Shown here: positions 46,344 to 56,947 of the stretch, piece by piece
Layout of the letters: each line of letters begins with the position of its first letter
How positions within the stretch are numbered: the stretch's first letter is position 1
The notes under the pieces: generated by a model
Told to the model about the DNA's origin: nothing
What the model saw: the letters and a program-made list of their open reading frames with translations, nothing else
The model's database searches: none
Program-made: the position numbers and the translations under genes
Source: Orychophragmus violaceus
Taxonomy: Eukaryota > Streptophyta > Magnoliopsida > Brassicales > Brassicaceae
NCBI GenBank assembly: GCA_030180135.1
Contig: CM058237.1
Location: 103,527,489 to 103,591,488, forward strand
DNA length: 64,000 bases
Direction: 5' to 3'

Positions 46344-48315
46344 TGAAACACCTCGACCCGGCCTTCCTAGGCCGCGGTCGATGCTTTCCCGTGGACAGGC
46401 CGCTTCCTGGCCTGAACCTCCCTAAATCCATCCTATTTAAAATTTTCCCTCTAGGACAAGTATTCCTCAGATATTCCTATTGACTTCCTTTTTCGTTTCT
46501 AGACTTAGATCCTTCATACTTAACAATACATAACGGAATTATATATAACCTTGATTCCGTTCTCCTAAAGAACTATCCATCCGTGAACCTCATGAGTTCC
46601 GAATTCGTTTCCTCTTTTTGGCAACATCCTAATTCGTTTCCTAAAAAACTCCTTCCGAGGTTCCGGTCCTATTTATCCGGTATAATCACCTAAGTCTTAA
46701 CTTAGACTTGTTCTTTTCACCTACTCCGTTCTAACCATTACTTAGAATAATCGAGTACTCGAACGTGTACCTTAGCCTTTTGGGTGAAGTTAGTGTGAAG
46801 CTAGTTCCACGATGTAATGCCTCTTTCCGCTTTGACCTTAGTCAACCGATGATCAACAATCAAACAAGTCCTTAGTCGGGACCAGAGCCGTCACATTTTT
46901 ACCGTGTTTGATAGTTCGGCTCAGCTTAACAACTTTCGTCATCAAACCGAAACGAATTATTCAATACACGTTTCCAAATTTTTGATTAAGGCTTTGTAAC
47001 CATAATAAAATTTGGTAGTTATATTAGACCGGACTAATCTAATTAAATATCATGCTTCACGAATATAAACATCAATTATTTAATATTACGAAAAGTGCAG
47101 AAATACAAATAGGTCCATGGAAAATATTTATTTAAATATTAATACAAACATTACTTTGAAATTATCGTTGCGAAAGAGACGTCGGCACTATACCGGCTGG
47201 CCTAACGTCCTGCGATCTGCTACTCCTATGGGTTACCTGAAAAGAATTAAAGAAGAGGGGTGAGCGATCTATTATCGACCCATTGAGTTGAGATTCCCCA
47301 ACTAACAAAGTAACTTTCCGTCCACCCAACCCAACCCAAAACACAAACAATGACGGAAAGTCACACAAGCAATAATAAATAGCCGAAGCACTAAAACAAT
47401 AATTAGCCTATATGCATTCTATAGGTCCTGGAAATATCGTCATTCCCTCAAAATACTTGTTCTGTCACCATATAGGCCCACAATAGTAATTTCCTCGACT
47501 CTTACTCATAAACACGAAGTATTTCAAGTAAGACACCGTTCTCCGTCTATCGATACGCGGCGACTCGGGCTACCCCTAGATAGCCAAAGCTTCCATGCAG
47601 TCCAGCCCTAGGACATGACCCCGTATTCTCTGGACCACACACCTACTAGCGTCACTCAGTAGGTTAACACCTGCCAGTAATACGACCTGACCGTACGTGA
47701 AACGACCGGTACGCTCTCGAGGATCCATCGGGTAGGGAAGTCGATATGCCCACTATAACACCATGTCACTAACATATCAAGAAAACCGTTAAACATATCA
47801 CATCACAACAATCATTCACACAACATCTCATCAATCAATCATTCATGAACCAATCATTATATTGTTATCACATTACTTAACAGTTTTCTGTATTTTAATC
47901 ATTCGTTCATTACTTGGTTTATCAATCAAAAGTGTGTTATAACATAACAACAATATATATAACATCAATATCAACCAATCAAGGAACCGTATATAATCAT
48001 GATAATATAACTAGATAATAATCAAACCGACATAGTCATAGTCATCCCAACGGATCATAACTTAGTGTCGGGAGCCTGCAGAATAACACATTAGTCAAAC
48101 AATTAACCCCAACTCAGCAATAACTTGTCGCGGTTGACCCCGGTATAGCCTCACTACACGAACCTCCGGAACGGACCTTACTATAAGCCGCCTACAACGG
48201 AAGACAAGGTCGGTACATGAGATGAACGTTGAAAATCTCCGCTTAGGAAATATTTCTCCGTTCCTCCATCACCATCCCAACTCTTAATATCTTTCTCTTC
48301 CTCTCTCTCTCTCTG

Positions 48316-48383
<68 letters not shown>

Positions 48384-48396
48384 TCTCGTCTCTCTC

Positions 48397-48435
<39 letters not shown>

Positions 48436-48471
48436 CTCTCTCTCGCTCTCTCTCTCTCTTCTCCTCTCATC

Positions 48472-48539
<68 letters not shown>

Positions 48540-48915
48540 TCTTTTCTTCCCCCTCCTTCCTCCGGCTTCTTCTTCTTCTTCTTCTTCTTCCTTCTTTACT
48601 CTTATGAGTTTTTGGTGTGAAGAATAAGGGGTGTGGAGGCCTTCTTTTATGGTGAAAGTGAAGTGATATCCACCCTCCATTTGTCTCACCTCTCCTCTCC
48701 ATCTTCCTCCACGACATCACACAAAAATCAGGCCAAAAACACTGCATTTCATCACTCACCTTACACTTGTAGCCCCCTTCTAGAAGTCTCATGGATGGAT
48801 GCCACACAACTTTGATGCAATGAACCTAAAATTACATACAATGGATCGATTTCCTCCCTGCAATATTTCGTGGCCCAAGATCACTATTGGGATTGAATTA
48901 TGTCCAAAACAACTT
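46344..48915 (-). repeat. LTR-H: long Ty3/gypsy LTR, running into the assembly gap
   Basis: It interrupts Tat0 at 46343. On the minus strand it ends in GAGGTGTTTCA at 46344. Going right it holds AATAAA-type poly(A) signals (about 47120), a splice-acceptor-like CTTTTCAG (about 47240), a block shared with LTR-G (47571-47710), a GA-rich leader (the CT repeat 48295-48596) and a TATA-like CATAAAAG near 48645. Its upstream end lies in the gap. It has the same architecture as LTR-G. Whether it is a solo LTR or part of a full element cannot be told. Confidence 0.68.
48295..48596. repeat. (CT)n microsatellite with a (CTT)n end
   Basis: Almost pure CT repeats with rare interruptions (48300-48540), then CTT units (48568-48592). 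The ORFs rich in Arg-Glu on the minus strand are products of this repeat. Confidence 0.95.
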
Positions 48916-49415
48916 NNNNNNNNNNNNNNNNNNNNNNNNNNNNNNNNNNNNNNNNNNNNNNNNNNNNNNNNNNNNNNNNNNNNNNNNNNNNNNNNNNNNN
49001 NNNNNNNNNNNNNNNNNNNNNNNNNNNNNNNNNNNNNNNNNNNNNNNNNNNNNNNNNNNNNNNNNNNNNNNNNNNNNNNNNNNNNNNNNNNNNNNNNNNN
49101 NNNNNNNNNNNNNNNNNNNNNNNNNNNNNNNNNNNNNNNNNNNNNNNNNNNNNNNNNNNNNNNNNNNNNNNNNNNNNNNNNNNNNNNNNNNNNNNNNNNN
49201 NNNNNNNNNNNNNNNNNNNNNNNNNNNNNNNNNNNNNNNNNNNNNNNNNNNNNNNNNNNNNNNNNNNNNNNNNNNNNNNNNNNNNNNNNNNNNNNNNNNN
49301 NNNNNNNNNNNNNNNNNNNNNNNNNNNNNNNNNNNNNNNNNNNNNNNNNNNNNNNNNNNNNNNNNNNNNNNNNNNNNNNNNNNNNNNNNNNNNNNNNNNN
49401 NNNNNNNNNNNNNNN
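48916..49415. other. Assembly gap, 500 N
   Basis: Exactly 500 Ns, a usual placeholder for a gap of unknown size. The true distance between LTR-H and the AT-rich DNA to the right is unknown. Confidence 0.99.
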
Positions 49416-49779
49416 TAAATTAATAATAATTGTTTACAATAAATTAAAAATAATTAAAATAAATAAATTAATAAAATTGTTATGTTACAATTTTGAGATT
49501 ATATAAAATCACAAAATGATATGTTATTGAAAAATATTTTTTCTTTACATAAAAACAAAACAGAAAATTGTAAAAAAAAAAACCTGTATTTTATTTCATT
49601 AGAAATAATGATATTTTGAATTAGAAAGATGTTCAAATATATACATAAAGTTAACATCTAGTAGTATTTACATATATTATACAAATAAAAAGTTATTATA
49701 TGAATTATTGACAAATTAAAAAAAAAAAATTACATAACCACACGGTTCCACACCTAAACCACACCATTTCACATGTTTA
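49416..49779. other. AT-rich intergenic sequence
   Basis: Very AT-rich with short A and T runs. I see no gene, RNA or clear repeat. Confidence 0.6.
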
Positions 49780-50834
49780 TAAGGCAGTGAATGTTTGAAG
49801 CTTATCTTGGAACGCACATGGCGTAATGGAAATATGCTTCCATTCAACAATTACATGACAGGTGATTTTAATATATAAAAAATTAAAAAACAGAAAAAAT
49901 GCTAAGTGCGTTTCAAATTACTCTTAAACCGCACAAGCAATAAGAAGATCCACAAATGTAGTGGTTCACAAAAAGTAGATATGGGTTTCACATTTTTCAC
50001 ATTAAAAAAAATCAGAAATTGATATATTTAAACAAAATCATATGAGATAATAATTAGAAGTGTTTTTATCTTAAACAAAAAAATACAATATATGATTACA
50101 ATATGACATTAATTTATTTGATACAAATAAGAGATAAATATTTATGGATAAACATATAATATTTAAAATCAAAATAAGTTAACCAAACTAAACCAAACAT
50201 ATTTTTTATTTTTAGTTTTGGTTAGGTTATCAAATTTGGTTTATTTTGGTAAAAAAGAAATTTAATCGGTTATCGATTTAGTTTGGTTTGACCATACCGA
50301 TCAGTTATTTAGTTTTTTTTTCTTTTAAAATTTTAAATCCATTCATATCAATTTTAAACCAAATATACTGACTTATACCAAAAACAAATATATAAAATAA
50401 TCAAACTAAACAGAACCAAATCAAACTGATCCGATTCGACCCAAAATAATTAAAGTTACCAAAAATTAATTGAATTAACCGAATTTACCATAAATAAACC
50501 AAAATTAATTGATTTTTTTCTTATGAAAACCAAAACATTTGGTTTATTTCAGCAAAATTTGAAAAAGTTGGAATTAACTAAAACCCGAACTGAAATAAAT
50601 TTTAGTTATTTTGGAAATCCACACTTTTTATAATTTTTACCATTCAATATTTATCTTGTACCGCATACAACTTTTTGTCACCATTCAAATATTTTTACGT
50701 ACCGCTTGTTCCGCACTAGCCTCACTTATTCTGCATAGTGCGTTTCTTTCGGACAAACCGCACTTAGACCATTCCACACCGCCTGGTCCGCTTAGCCCGC
50801 ACCGCCTAAACCGTTGTCACCATTCGGAGCCTTA
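49780..50834. mobile_element. Probable hAT-like non-autonomous DNA element
   Basis: The left end TAAGGCAGTGAATG and the reverse complement of the right end, TAAGGCTCCGAATGGTGAC, form imperfect terminal inverted repeats. The interior is AT-rich with many AACCAAA/TTTGGTT and CCGCAC/GTGCGG subterminal motifs, and no ORF of note. No clean 8-bp target-site duplication was found. The family is inferred from end similarity only. Confidence 0.35.
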
Positions 50835-51048
50835 AAGTGCGTTTCATTACATAATGTGAAACGCAGTTGTTGTTTATTATTATTGTTATTTTCTTTAATA
50901 TAAAAATTTCATCAGTTTTAATTGGTGAATGGTGACACAAAAGTGTTCCACACCCCCAGGGTCTTGTTTCCCACCTTAAACATTCAAGTCCTAAATAGAT
51001 TAGTGGATGAAAGGAAAAAGTAAAACAGTAGCTATTAATGGTAGTTTT

Positions 51049-51883
51049 AGGGTCCGAATGGTAACTGCTTTTTTAGTTGTGCGGAAAAAGCGGTTTTAGA
51101 ATGTGGTGCGGTTCAACTGTGGTACATGCGGTTTTAGTTTGCGTAACAAGTGTGGTTTATATAAAATAATCGGTACAAAATAAATTTGATTGGTAAAAAT
51201 TTGATTTACGGTACAAAGTAAAATGGGTGAATGGTAAAATACAATAAACAATGCGGATTTTAGTGATTATAGTTTATATATAAATTAAAAGTTAGTAAGT
51301 TTTCTATTTAAAATATGTTATAAATTATATAATAATTAATAACCAGTTAACCAATTTTTGAAACAAATACCAAAATTAACCAAACAAAAATTCGGTTTGA
51401 TTCGATTTGGCTATAGTTAATTTCGGTTTTAAATTTTATAACTGGTATGCCGAATATTTTTGGTTTACGATCTTCAAAATAATTTCAGCAGGAGATCCAA
51501 ACCCAATTTTTTATGATCCTTAGATAAAGAAACGTCAATGAATTAATGAAGACGTCTTTATGCCTTGACCAGTAATGGACTCAAGTATCCCGTTTGTTCC
51601 GCTTGTTTCATTGTTTTTTTCGTTTCCTTGGCTTAAAGGACGGAACCCACACCAGCCCCACCGAATAATCTGAGTTTTTCCCTACGAGATTTTTACCATT
51701 GGACCGCTAGTAAAAATGTACATGCATTTTATCAATGCGTTTTGTAAGTATTGATGAACAAAAAAATAATCTGAGTGCGTTTTCTCAGAAGAAAAACGCT
51801 TACAACTTACCTTGATTGGTAATATTTTGTAAAACCGCCTTCTACTAGGTGGAAAAATCGTACCGGTTTCCATTCACTATCTT
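51049..51883. mobile_element. Probable hAT-like non-autonomous DNA element, second copy
   Basis: The left end AGGGTCCGAATGGTAAC and the right end, read inversely as AAGATAGTGAATGGAAAC, are imperfect inverted repeats related to those of 49780-50834. Flanks gtagtttt (51041-51048) and atagtatt (51884-51891) match at 6 of 8 positions, as expected for an old hAT duplication. Subterminal GTGCGG/GCGGTTT motifs are shared with the first copy. No transposase is encoded. Confidence 0.38.
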
Positions 51884-52353
51884 ATAGTATTACTAGTTTT
51901 AAGCTTTGTTCTAAAACTCGGCGGCCTAGCTGTCTAGGCGTTCGATTGAATAAATCGCTGGCCGATTTTGTGGCTGCTAAGATCCGCATAATTCTGCTTA
52001 ATTCTGAATAAAACTTTTAAGTTTTAAAGATGGTGGGTAGGAAAAGAAGAATCTTGAAAATTTTGTAGTTTATTTGTAGTCTATGTCAGATTTATCATTT
52101 ACTGTCAAGTTTCTCTATAAACTGGTTATATTTTAATTTATTCAATCCTAATACCTATTAAATATTGATATTTCTTATCTTTGTCACTGCTAATTATTGA
52201 TGAATAGTCGACAGACAATGAGATATTGAGCTGTCTGGAACATAACAGAAAGAAAAAAAATCAAGATATGCGATACTAGTTTGTTGCATTATTACTTTTT
52301 TTTTTGTCAAGTTGCATTATTACTTTACTAATATACATTCACGCTTTCCATTT
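51884..52353. other. Intergenic sequence left of Tat1
   Basis: No gene seen. A 14-bp direct repeat TTGCATTATTACTT (52283-52296 and 52311-52324) flanks a T run. The last five bases, CATTT (52349-52353), are the left target-site duplication of Tat1. Confidence 0.6.
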
Positions 52354-52882
52354 TGTAAGATCTCAACTCGGTCTATCCAAAGATAGAAAGAGTTTTAGGG
52401 TTTGTAAATTAGGGATTCTAAAAGAAGAATTTAGGAACGCGGTGAGATTTGGGAATTTAGGGTTTAAAGCCGGTATTTCCGAGGTGGAAGCCGGTAAAGA
52501 ATGTTATGAAAGTCGCCGGAGAGAATTTTAGGTTAAAGTCGCTCTAAAAGTCTCTCAAGCCGAAAAGTAATAAGAAAAAAGCGTGATCTGTTATTCATCA
52601 ATGAGGTTCCTTTTATAAGGTTTACAAGTCGGTTTAATAATAAGGAAAATAGAAAATAAATACCGAGATTTCCTAATATCCGACTTTACCGAGATATAGA
52701 ATATTTCCATATTATCGATAAACGCCGCCTTAATCTTTCACAACCCTAATGTAAGCCGGTTGCCCTAAATCCAGTTTAACCTAAGTTTTACCGTCTTGGG
52801 CCCTTTCACCGACTTTCCATTCTGGGCCGACCTATAATCATGAATAGGCCTTTTTAGGAAAGTGCTAAACTTGACTCCAACA
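52354..52882 (-). repeat. Tat1 3' LTR
   Basis: 529 bp, minus-strand start TGTTGGAGTC, end AGATCTTACA. Pairs with 62781-63309; about 10 mismatches by eye. Confidence 0.96.
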
Positions 52883-52897
52883 ATAAGCCCCCCCCAG
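52883..52897 (-). promoter_or_regulatory. Tat1 polypurine tract
   Basis: Minus strand CTGGGGGGGGCTTAT directly before the 3' LTR; site for plus-strand priming. Confidence 0.8.
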
Positions 52898-53187
52898 TGT
52901 GGCGACTTGATTTCAAGCTGTCATTACGAGGAGTTAACCTATGGTTTAAGAGATGATTTATTGCAGGCCCGTTTTTGTCTTTTGGCGAGCTGTCTTTTCG
53001 TTCAGGCCCATATTCTTATTGGGTTGGTCCGGCTTAATGCTGACCGGTGGCGAATCTTCCAATTGATTTTGAACCGACGATGATTCACTGAAACCGGAAT
53101 TGTTTCTTGGTTTAATTACCGGGTTTACACGAGACACGAAGCGTCGTCTAGGTAATGATGCGCTTCGATAACCGCGCCGTCATTTTC

Positions 53188-53225
53188 ACTATAAGTAGTC
53201 TTTCCCTACCTCTTACTTCTTCACT
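53188..53225 (+). promoter_or_regulatory. Candidate core promoter of the Tat1 antisense gene
   Basis: A TATA-like CACTATAAGTAG at 53188-53199 lies about 190 bp before the antisense-gene ATG and is followed by pyrimidine-rich sequence suited to a start site near 53220. It lies between the 3' LTR and the gene, so the gene need not use the LTR promoter. Sequence inference only. Confidence 0.4.
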
Positions 53226-53380
53226 TCGCTTGAGTGAGGAAATTCTGAAAGGTAACTTCTCTCTCTCTCATTATTTATTTTCCGATCATCCTTCCGCCGC
53301 TGCTCCATCTTGGGTTTTATAGATTTTTAGATCAAATCTTCATTTTTCTCTCGCGTTCTTCGCTTGTTCATCGACTAGCA

Positions 53381-56010
53381 ATGTCTTTGATCCGTTGTTC
53401 ATCGAGTAAGGATAAGGAAGTTGTTTCCGTTTCATCTGCGGAGGATTCTTCAAGTCGTCAATCTGCCTCGAGTGCTTCTTCCGACTTGAAGGATCGTCCA
53501 GTTAGTTTCGAAATCGAAAATCTCCAATGTCGTGGTGAGACATCTCGTCAGACCGGTGCTACCGAGAATTCTGGCCGGGAAGAGTTTATCATACCTCAGT
53601 TGCGAGATTCTGATGACGGTGAAGACGATATTGACGCGCATCAAGTCGGTTCTGAGGGAAACGTTCCTTCTTCATTACCGGTCGTTTCTTATGAAGATTT
53701 TAATAATATTTCGAGTACCAAGTCGACTGCATCTACAGTGAGATCCATGCTTCACGACTGCGGAGCAGATCCGAGGATTATTCCCTTTCCTCTTGACCGT
53801 CCTTGGAGCCCTCCTCCGGGGTATATGACTCTTTACGAGTCATACTTCATCAATACCGATACTGGTGGTAGCCGTTGTTGGTTTCCTCTGCCCGACCTGC
53901 TGATTTCGTACTGCCATCGTCGCGAAATCGCTATTTCCCAACTTTCAGCCGTCGCGGTTCGCCATATGGTTGGCCTTCTAGTGTTGGGAGCCGAAGCCGG
54001 TATCACGATAACTGCGCAAATTTTTGAGGAAATGACGTCGGTTAATCGCATAAAAGCCACTAATCCGGGTTGTTTCGCGGTTCGGTTCAAGAGTGGAAAT
54101 CGTGTTCTGACAGACGCGCCCAATAAGATAAATAATTGGCAGCGGTCTTATTTCTATGCCGAAATGTCCTCGTTGGTCATTCCTGATGAGCACAAGGAAC
54201 TCGTCAGGACGTCTTGGAATACAGATTATGGTAGATGTCGTCCCAAATTTGCTATCTTCCGATCGTGATAATTTACTTAATTCTTTTTCGTCTTTGCAGT
54301 GCAACATCCTTTCCTGAAGCCGTACCCCGACAACTACTTTCCAATTCTCGAGCAGATCCAAGCTCTCGGTTTACGCAAGTGGTCGGATCTTACTCGCGAA
54401 CGTATCAAAAAATTCCTCCCGAAGATTTTTGAAGGTTCGTATATGGTTATTACGACATCCTCTTCTTTGTTTCATTATGATCCTTTGTTAATGCAGCCAA
54501 GTGGGATACCAGGACGAAAGTTACCGCTGAAGAACTTGTTAAGCCGAGAAGGATGGGTAAAGTTAAGAGAATCGATTCCGTGGACTACTCCAAGGAGATT
54601 TCCTCCAAACCATCATCTTCCTCCAAGTCGTCCAAAGATAAGGACAAACTTCTTTCTTCTCAAGGCGGCAAGCATTCTGCTGCTGGCGTGAAGTCGACTG
54701 CCCCGGTGGCAGATTGCTCTAATCTCCCGCCCAAGGTCCCTACGAAGAAAAGGCCTGCAGAGGATAAGCCGGCTCAGGAGAGATCGGCAAAGAAAACATC
54801 TCAGACACACAAGCCGGCTGAGGATGCTCCTGCTGTGGCGACGGCTTCTGGTGAGCCTGTTAAGCAAAAGGATCCGTGGAAACGTTTCTACAAGTTTAAG
54901 GGAACCGTCTCCGATTCGTCCGGCTGCTCAAAACCCTTTGAATCCAACAAGGAGCTCGTCCTGGCGCGACCGAGGCGCGAAGTGAAGGAAGGGGAAGTCC
55001 GCCCTTCTATTCACAATTTCGCTTACCAGTACGAGAGCGAGATCCCTTTCATTAATAATCCTCGGGCCTGCTTCGACATGCTGACGTGTGTGAGAGGGAA
55101 CGAATCTGACTGGCCGGTCCTGGAGGAGCTGCCTCAATCAGATGCCATTGTTCGGTTGAAACATGCTGAAGCTACAGTAAGTTCTATACTCTTTTCTGTA
55201 TTGATTTTCGCGTTCGCTTGCTAAGATGACACATTTTTTTGTTATTGTCAGATGATCGCGGCTTCTAACCGTGTGGCCTTGGAGAGTTCCTGGGCCCAAA
55301 AGAAGATGGTTGATGCGGTCACAAAGCGGGATGATCTTCTCAAGAAGATCAAAGAGGAGAAGAAGACGCTGCAGGAGAACAACCTTGTTCTCGAAGGTAA
55401 ACTTAAGCAGGCCGAGGAGAAATCGAAAGCCGACTTTCTTAAGTTCAAGTCGGAGAAACAGAAGCTGCAGAAATCCTGCCTCGACTTGGTTTGTAAAGAG
55501 AGGGAGAGAGTAGAAGCCGCCGTCCGGACAAAAGCGCAGACCCATTTCGATCTCATCCAGCGTTTTATTAAAGATCAAGAAGACGCTGTCGCCATTCAAG
55601 TCAAACAGGCTCAGATTTCTGGTCTCAAAAAATGCCTGATAAAACTTAGCGAACAAGGTGTGCTGATTCCTCAGACCGTCTTAGATCAGGTCGCTGCAGA
55701 CGAGATTGCAGCTGACGCGGAATTGGACGACATGAATGTCGTGACTAAGGAGGAGCTCACGTTCGTCCTTTCTCCAGTCAATCATCCCCTTCTCAACCGT
55801 TCTCATGACTCGCCTCCTCCTGTTCCATCGAACGTCGATCAGTTTGGGACGAATCACGGGATAATTCCGGAGGCGGTTCCAGCTGATCTCATTGAGTCCG
55901 TCCGTTCAGAGGTTGCATCCTTGGAAGGTGCTTCTAACGAGAAGGACCAGACCGTCGAGAAGGGCAGATCTGGAGAGGTTGATGAAGCTGGGGGGTCGCT
56001 GGCTGGCTGA
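53381..56010 (+). CDS. Antisense gene in Tat1: Transposase_28-like domain plus coiled coil, four exons, about 807 aa
   Basis: Four open segments join in frame with GT-AG introns: 53381-54230, 54300-54434, 54497-55176, 55252-56010 (introns of 69, 62 and 75 nt); the sum is 808 codons with stop. Exon 1 has an acidic, Ser-rich N terminus and then, at residues about 145-265, a globular part with FPLPDLLISYCHRREIAISQ and a GLLVLGAEAG motif that resembles Transposase_28 (Pfam PF04195, putative gypsy type transposon). Exon 2 reads QHPFLKPYPDNYFP. Exon 3 is rich in Ser, Lys and Pro. Exon 4 starts with a long Lys/Glu coiled coil (about 55300-55620). Such antisense ORFs are known in Tat elements; their function is unknown. 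The gene runs opposite to and converges with gag-pol, 937 bp apart. The shortest intron is near the lower limit for plants. Confidence 0.78.
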
Positions 56011-56630
56011 GTCTCTCTTATTTGTAATTTTATTTAAGTTTATTTCGGCGTTGTAAACCTACTCTTTGTTTAATTAATTTACTTTTTAAGTTTTGTTTCG
56101 AGCCTCTGATAGTGATTTGAATCAATCTATCCTTTAAAGCTTTCTTGTCAAGACTTAAAATCGGTCAAATTTTAACTGAGCCGGACTATACTTGTCTTTT
56201 GATAGTTTAATCGGATAGCGGCTTTAGTTAATGTTGGGTCATACTAATCTCGTATTTGAGCTGTTTTGGCGAGTCTAGCCGGTTTCGTGACTCGGAATAC
56301 GTGTTCGTGACCGAGTTGAAACTTTTTCGTGTCTAAGCTCGTTACCAAAGCTCAATCGATTTAGTGACTTGCCATAAGGCGAGTTGCGAGACTTATAGAT
56401 GCTCGGCTTTATTTTAAGGGCAGGAGAATGTGCGAGTCTTTTGTGCTCGACTTATTTTTTATCTCTTACCACGAAAAATTTGTGGGACGGATCCCGGCTT
56501 TCCCTTACCGCGATGTGCACCTCGCGCGCAAGGAAGATCACACCCCTGGCCAGGAGGCATGATGCTAGTGCGAGTTTTTGCTCGGCTTTCTGTGAGTTAC
56601 TTGGACTCGGCTTTTGTGAACTAAGGAGTT

Positions 56631-56706
56631 CGTCTTTCTGCGAGTCATTGCTCGTCTTTTTGCGAGTCATTGCTCGTCTTTCTGCGAGTCATTGCTCGTC
56701 TTTCTG
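56631..56706. repeat. 22-bp tandem repeat, about 3.5 units
   Basis: Units CGTCTTTCTGCGAGTCATTGCT at 56631, 56653 (one mismatch) and 56675, then a partial unit at 56697. Related GAGTC/CTCGGCTTT words occur upstream from 56430. Confidence 0.9.
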
Positions 56707-56892
56707 CAGTGTTTAGTATCAAAAATATTAAATATTTTATTGAAAAAGACTTACCTGTTTTTTGGTCTTTCTTGACTTTCAAGACGGTAATCTGAAAAAA
56801 TAAGGATTTTATTAGATTTGTGACTGTGCCGGTAAAGGCTGCCTACGTATCTTCCGAGCAATAATCAAGTCGCTCGTAGTTCATAGTAATAA

Positions 56893-56895
<3 letters not shown>

Positions 56896-56935
<40 letters not shown>
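56896..56935. repeat. Homopolymer run of 40 T
   Basis: Uninterrupted T (poly(A) on the element's coding strand), 12 bp downstream of the gag-pol stop. Its length in the assembly may be unreliable. Confidence 0.95.
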
Positions 56936-56936
<1 letters not shown>

Positions 56937-56947
56937 AACTTGCCTTC

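Larger units (their letters stand above)
56011..56947. other. Tat1 spacer between the two convergent genes
   Basis: Non-coding. It holds a 22-bp tandem repeat (56631-56706) and a 40-T run (56896-56935). Both transcripts probably end here; T-rich and TTTATTT stretches (56020-56100) could serve 3' end formation of the antisense gene. No further gene is seen. Confidence 0.6.

Noticed and set aside
46344..46895. A 552-bp solo LTR with TG/CA ends
   Set aside because: Ends fit (TGTGACGGCTCTGG on the minus strand), but flanks GGGAG and TTTTT do not match, and homology to LTR-G continues to the right, so a longer LTR is more likely.
47571..47710. A block shared by 11461-11600 and 47571-47710 as a conserved host gene
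   Set aside because: Both copies lie inside gypsy LTRs, so it is shared LTR sequence.
48243..48807. Long minus-strand ORFs rich in Arg and Glu
   Set aside because: They are translations of the CT microsatellite and have no domain.
48799..49506. ORFs across the N block
   Set aside because: Open only because Ns give no stop codons.
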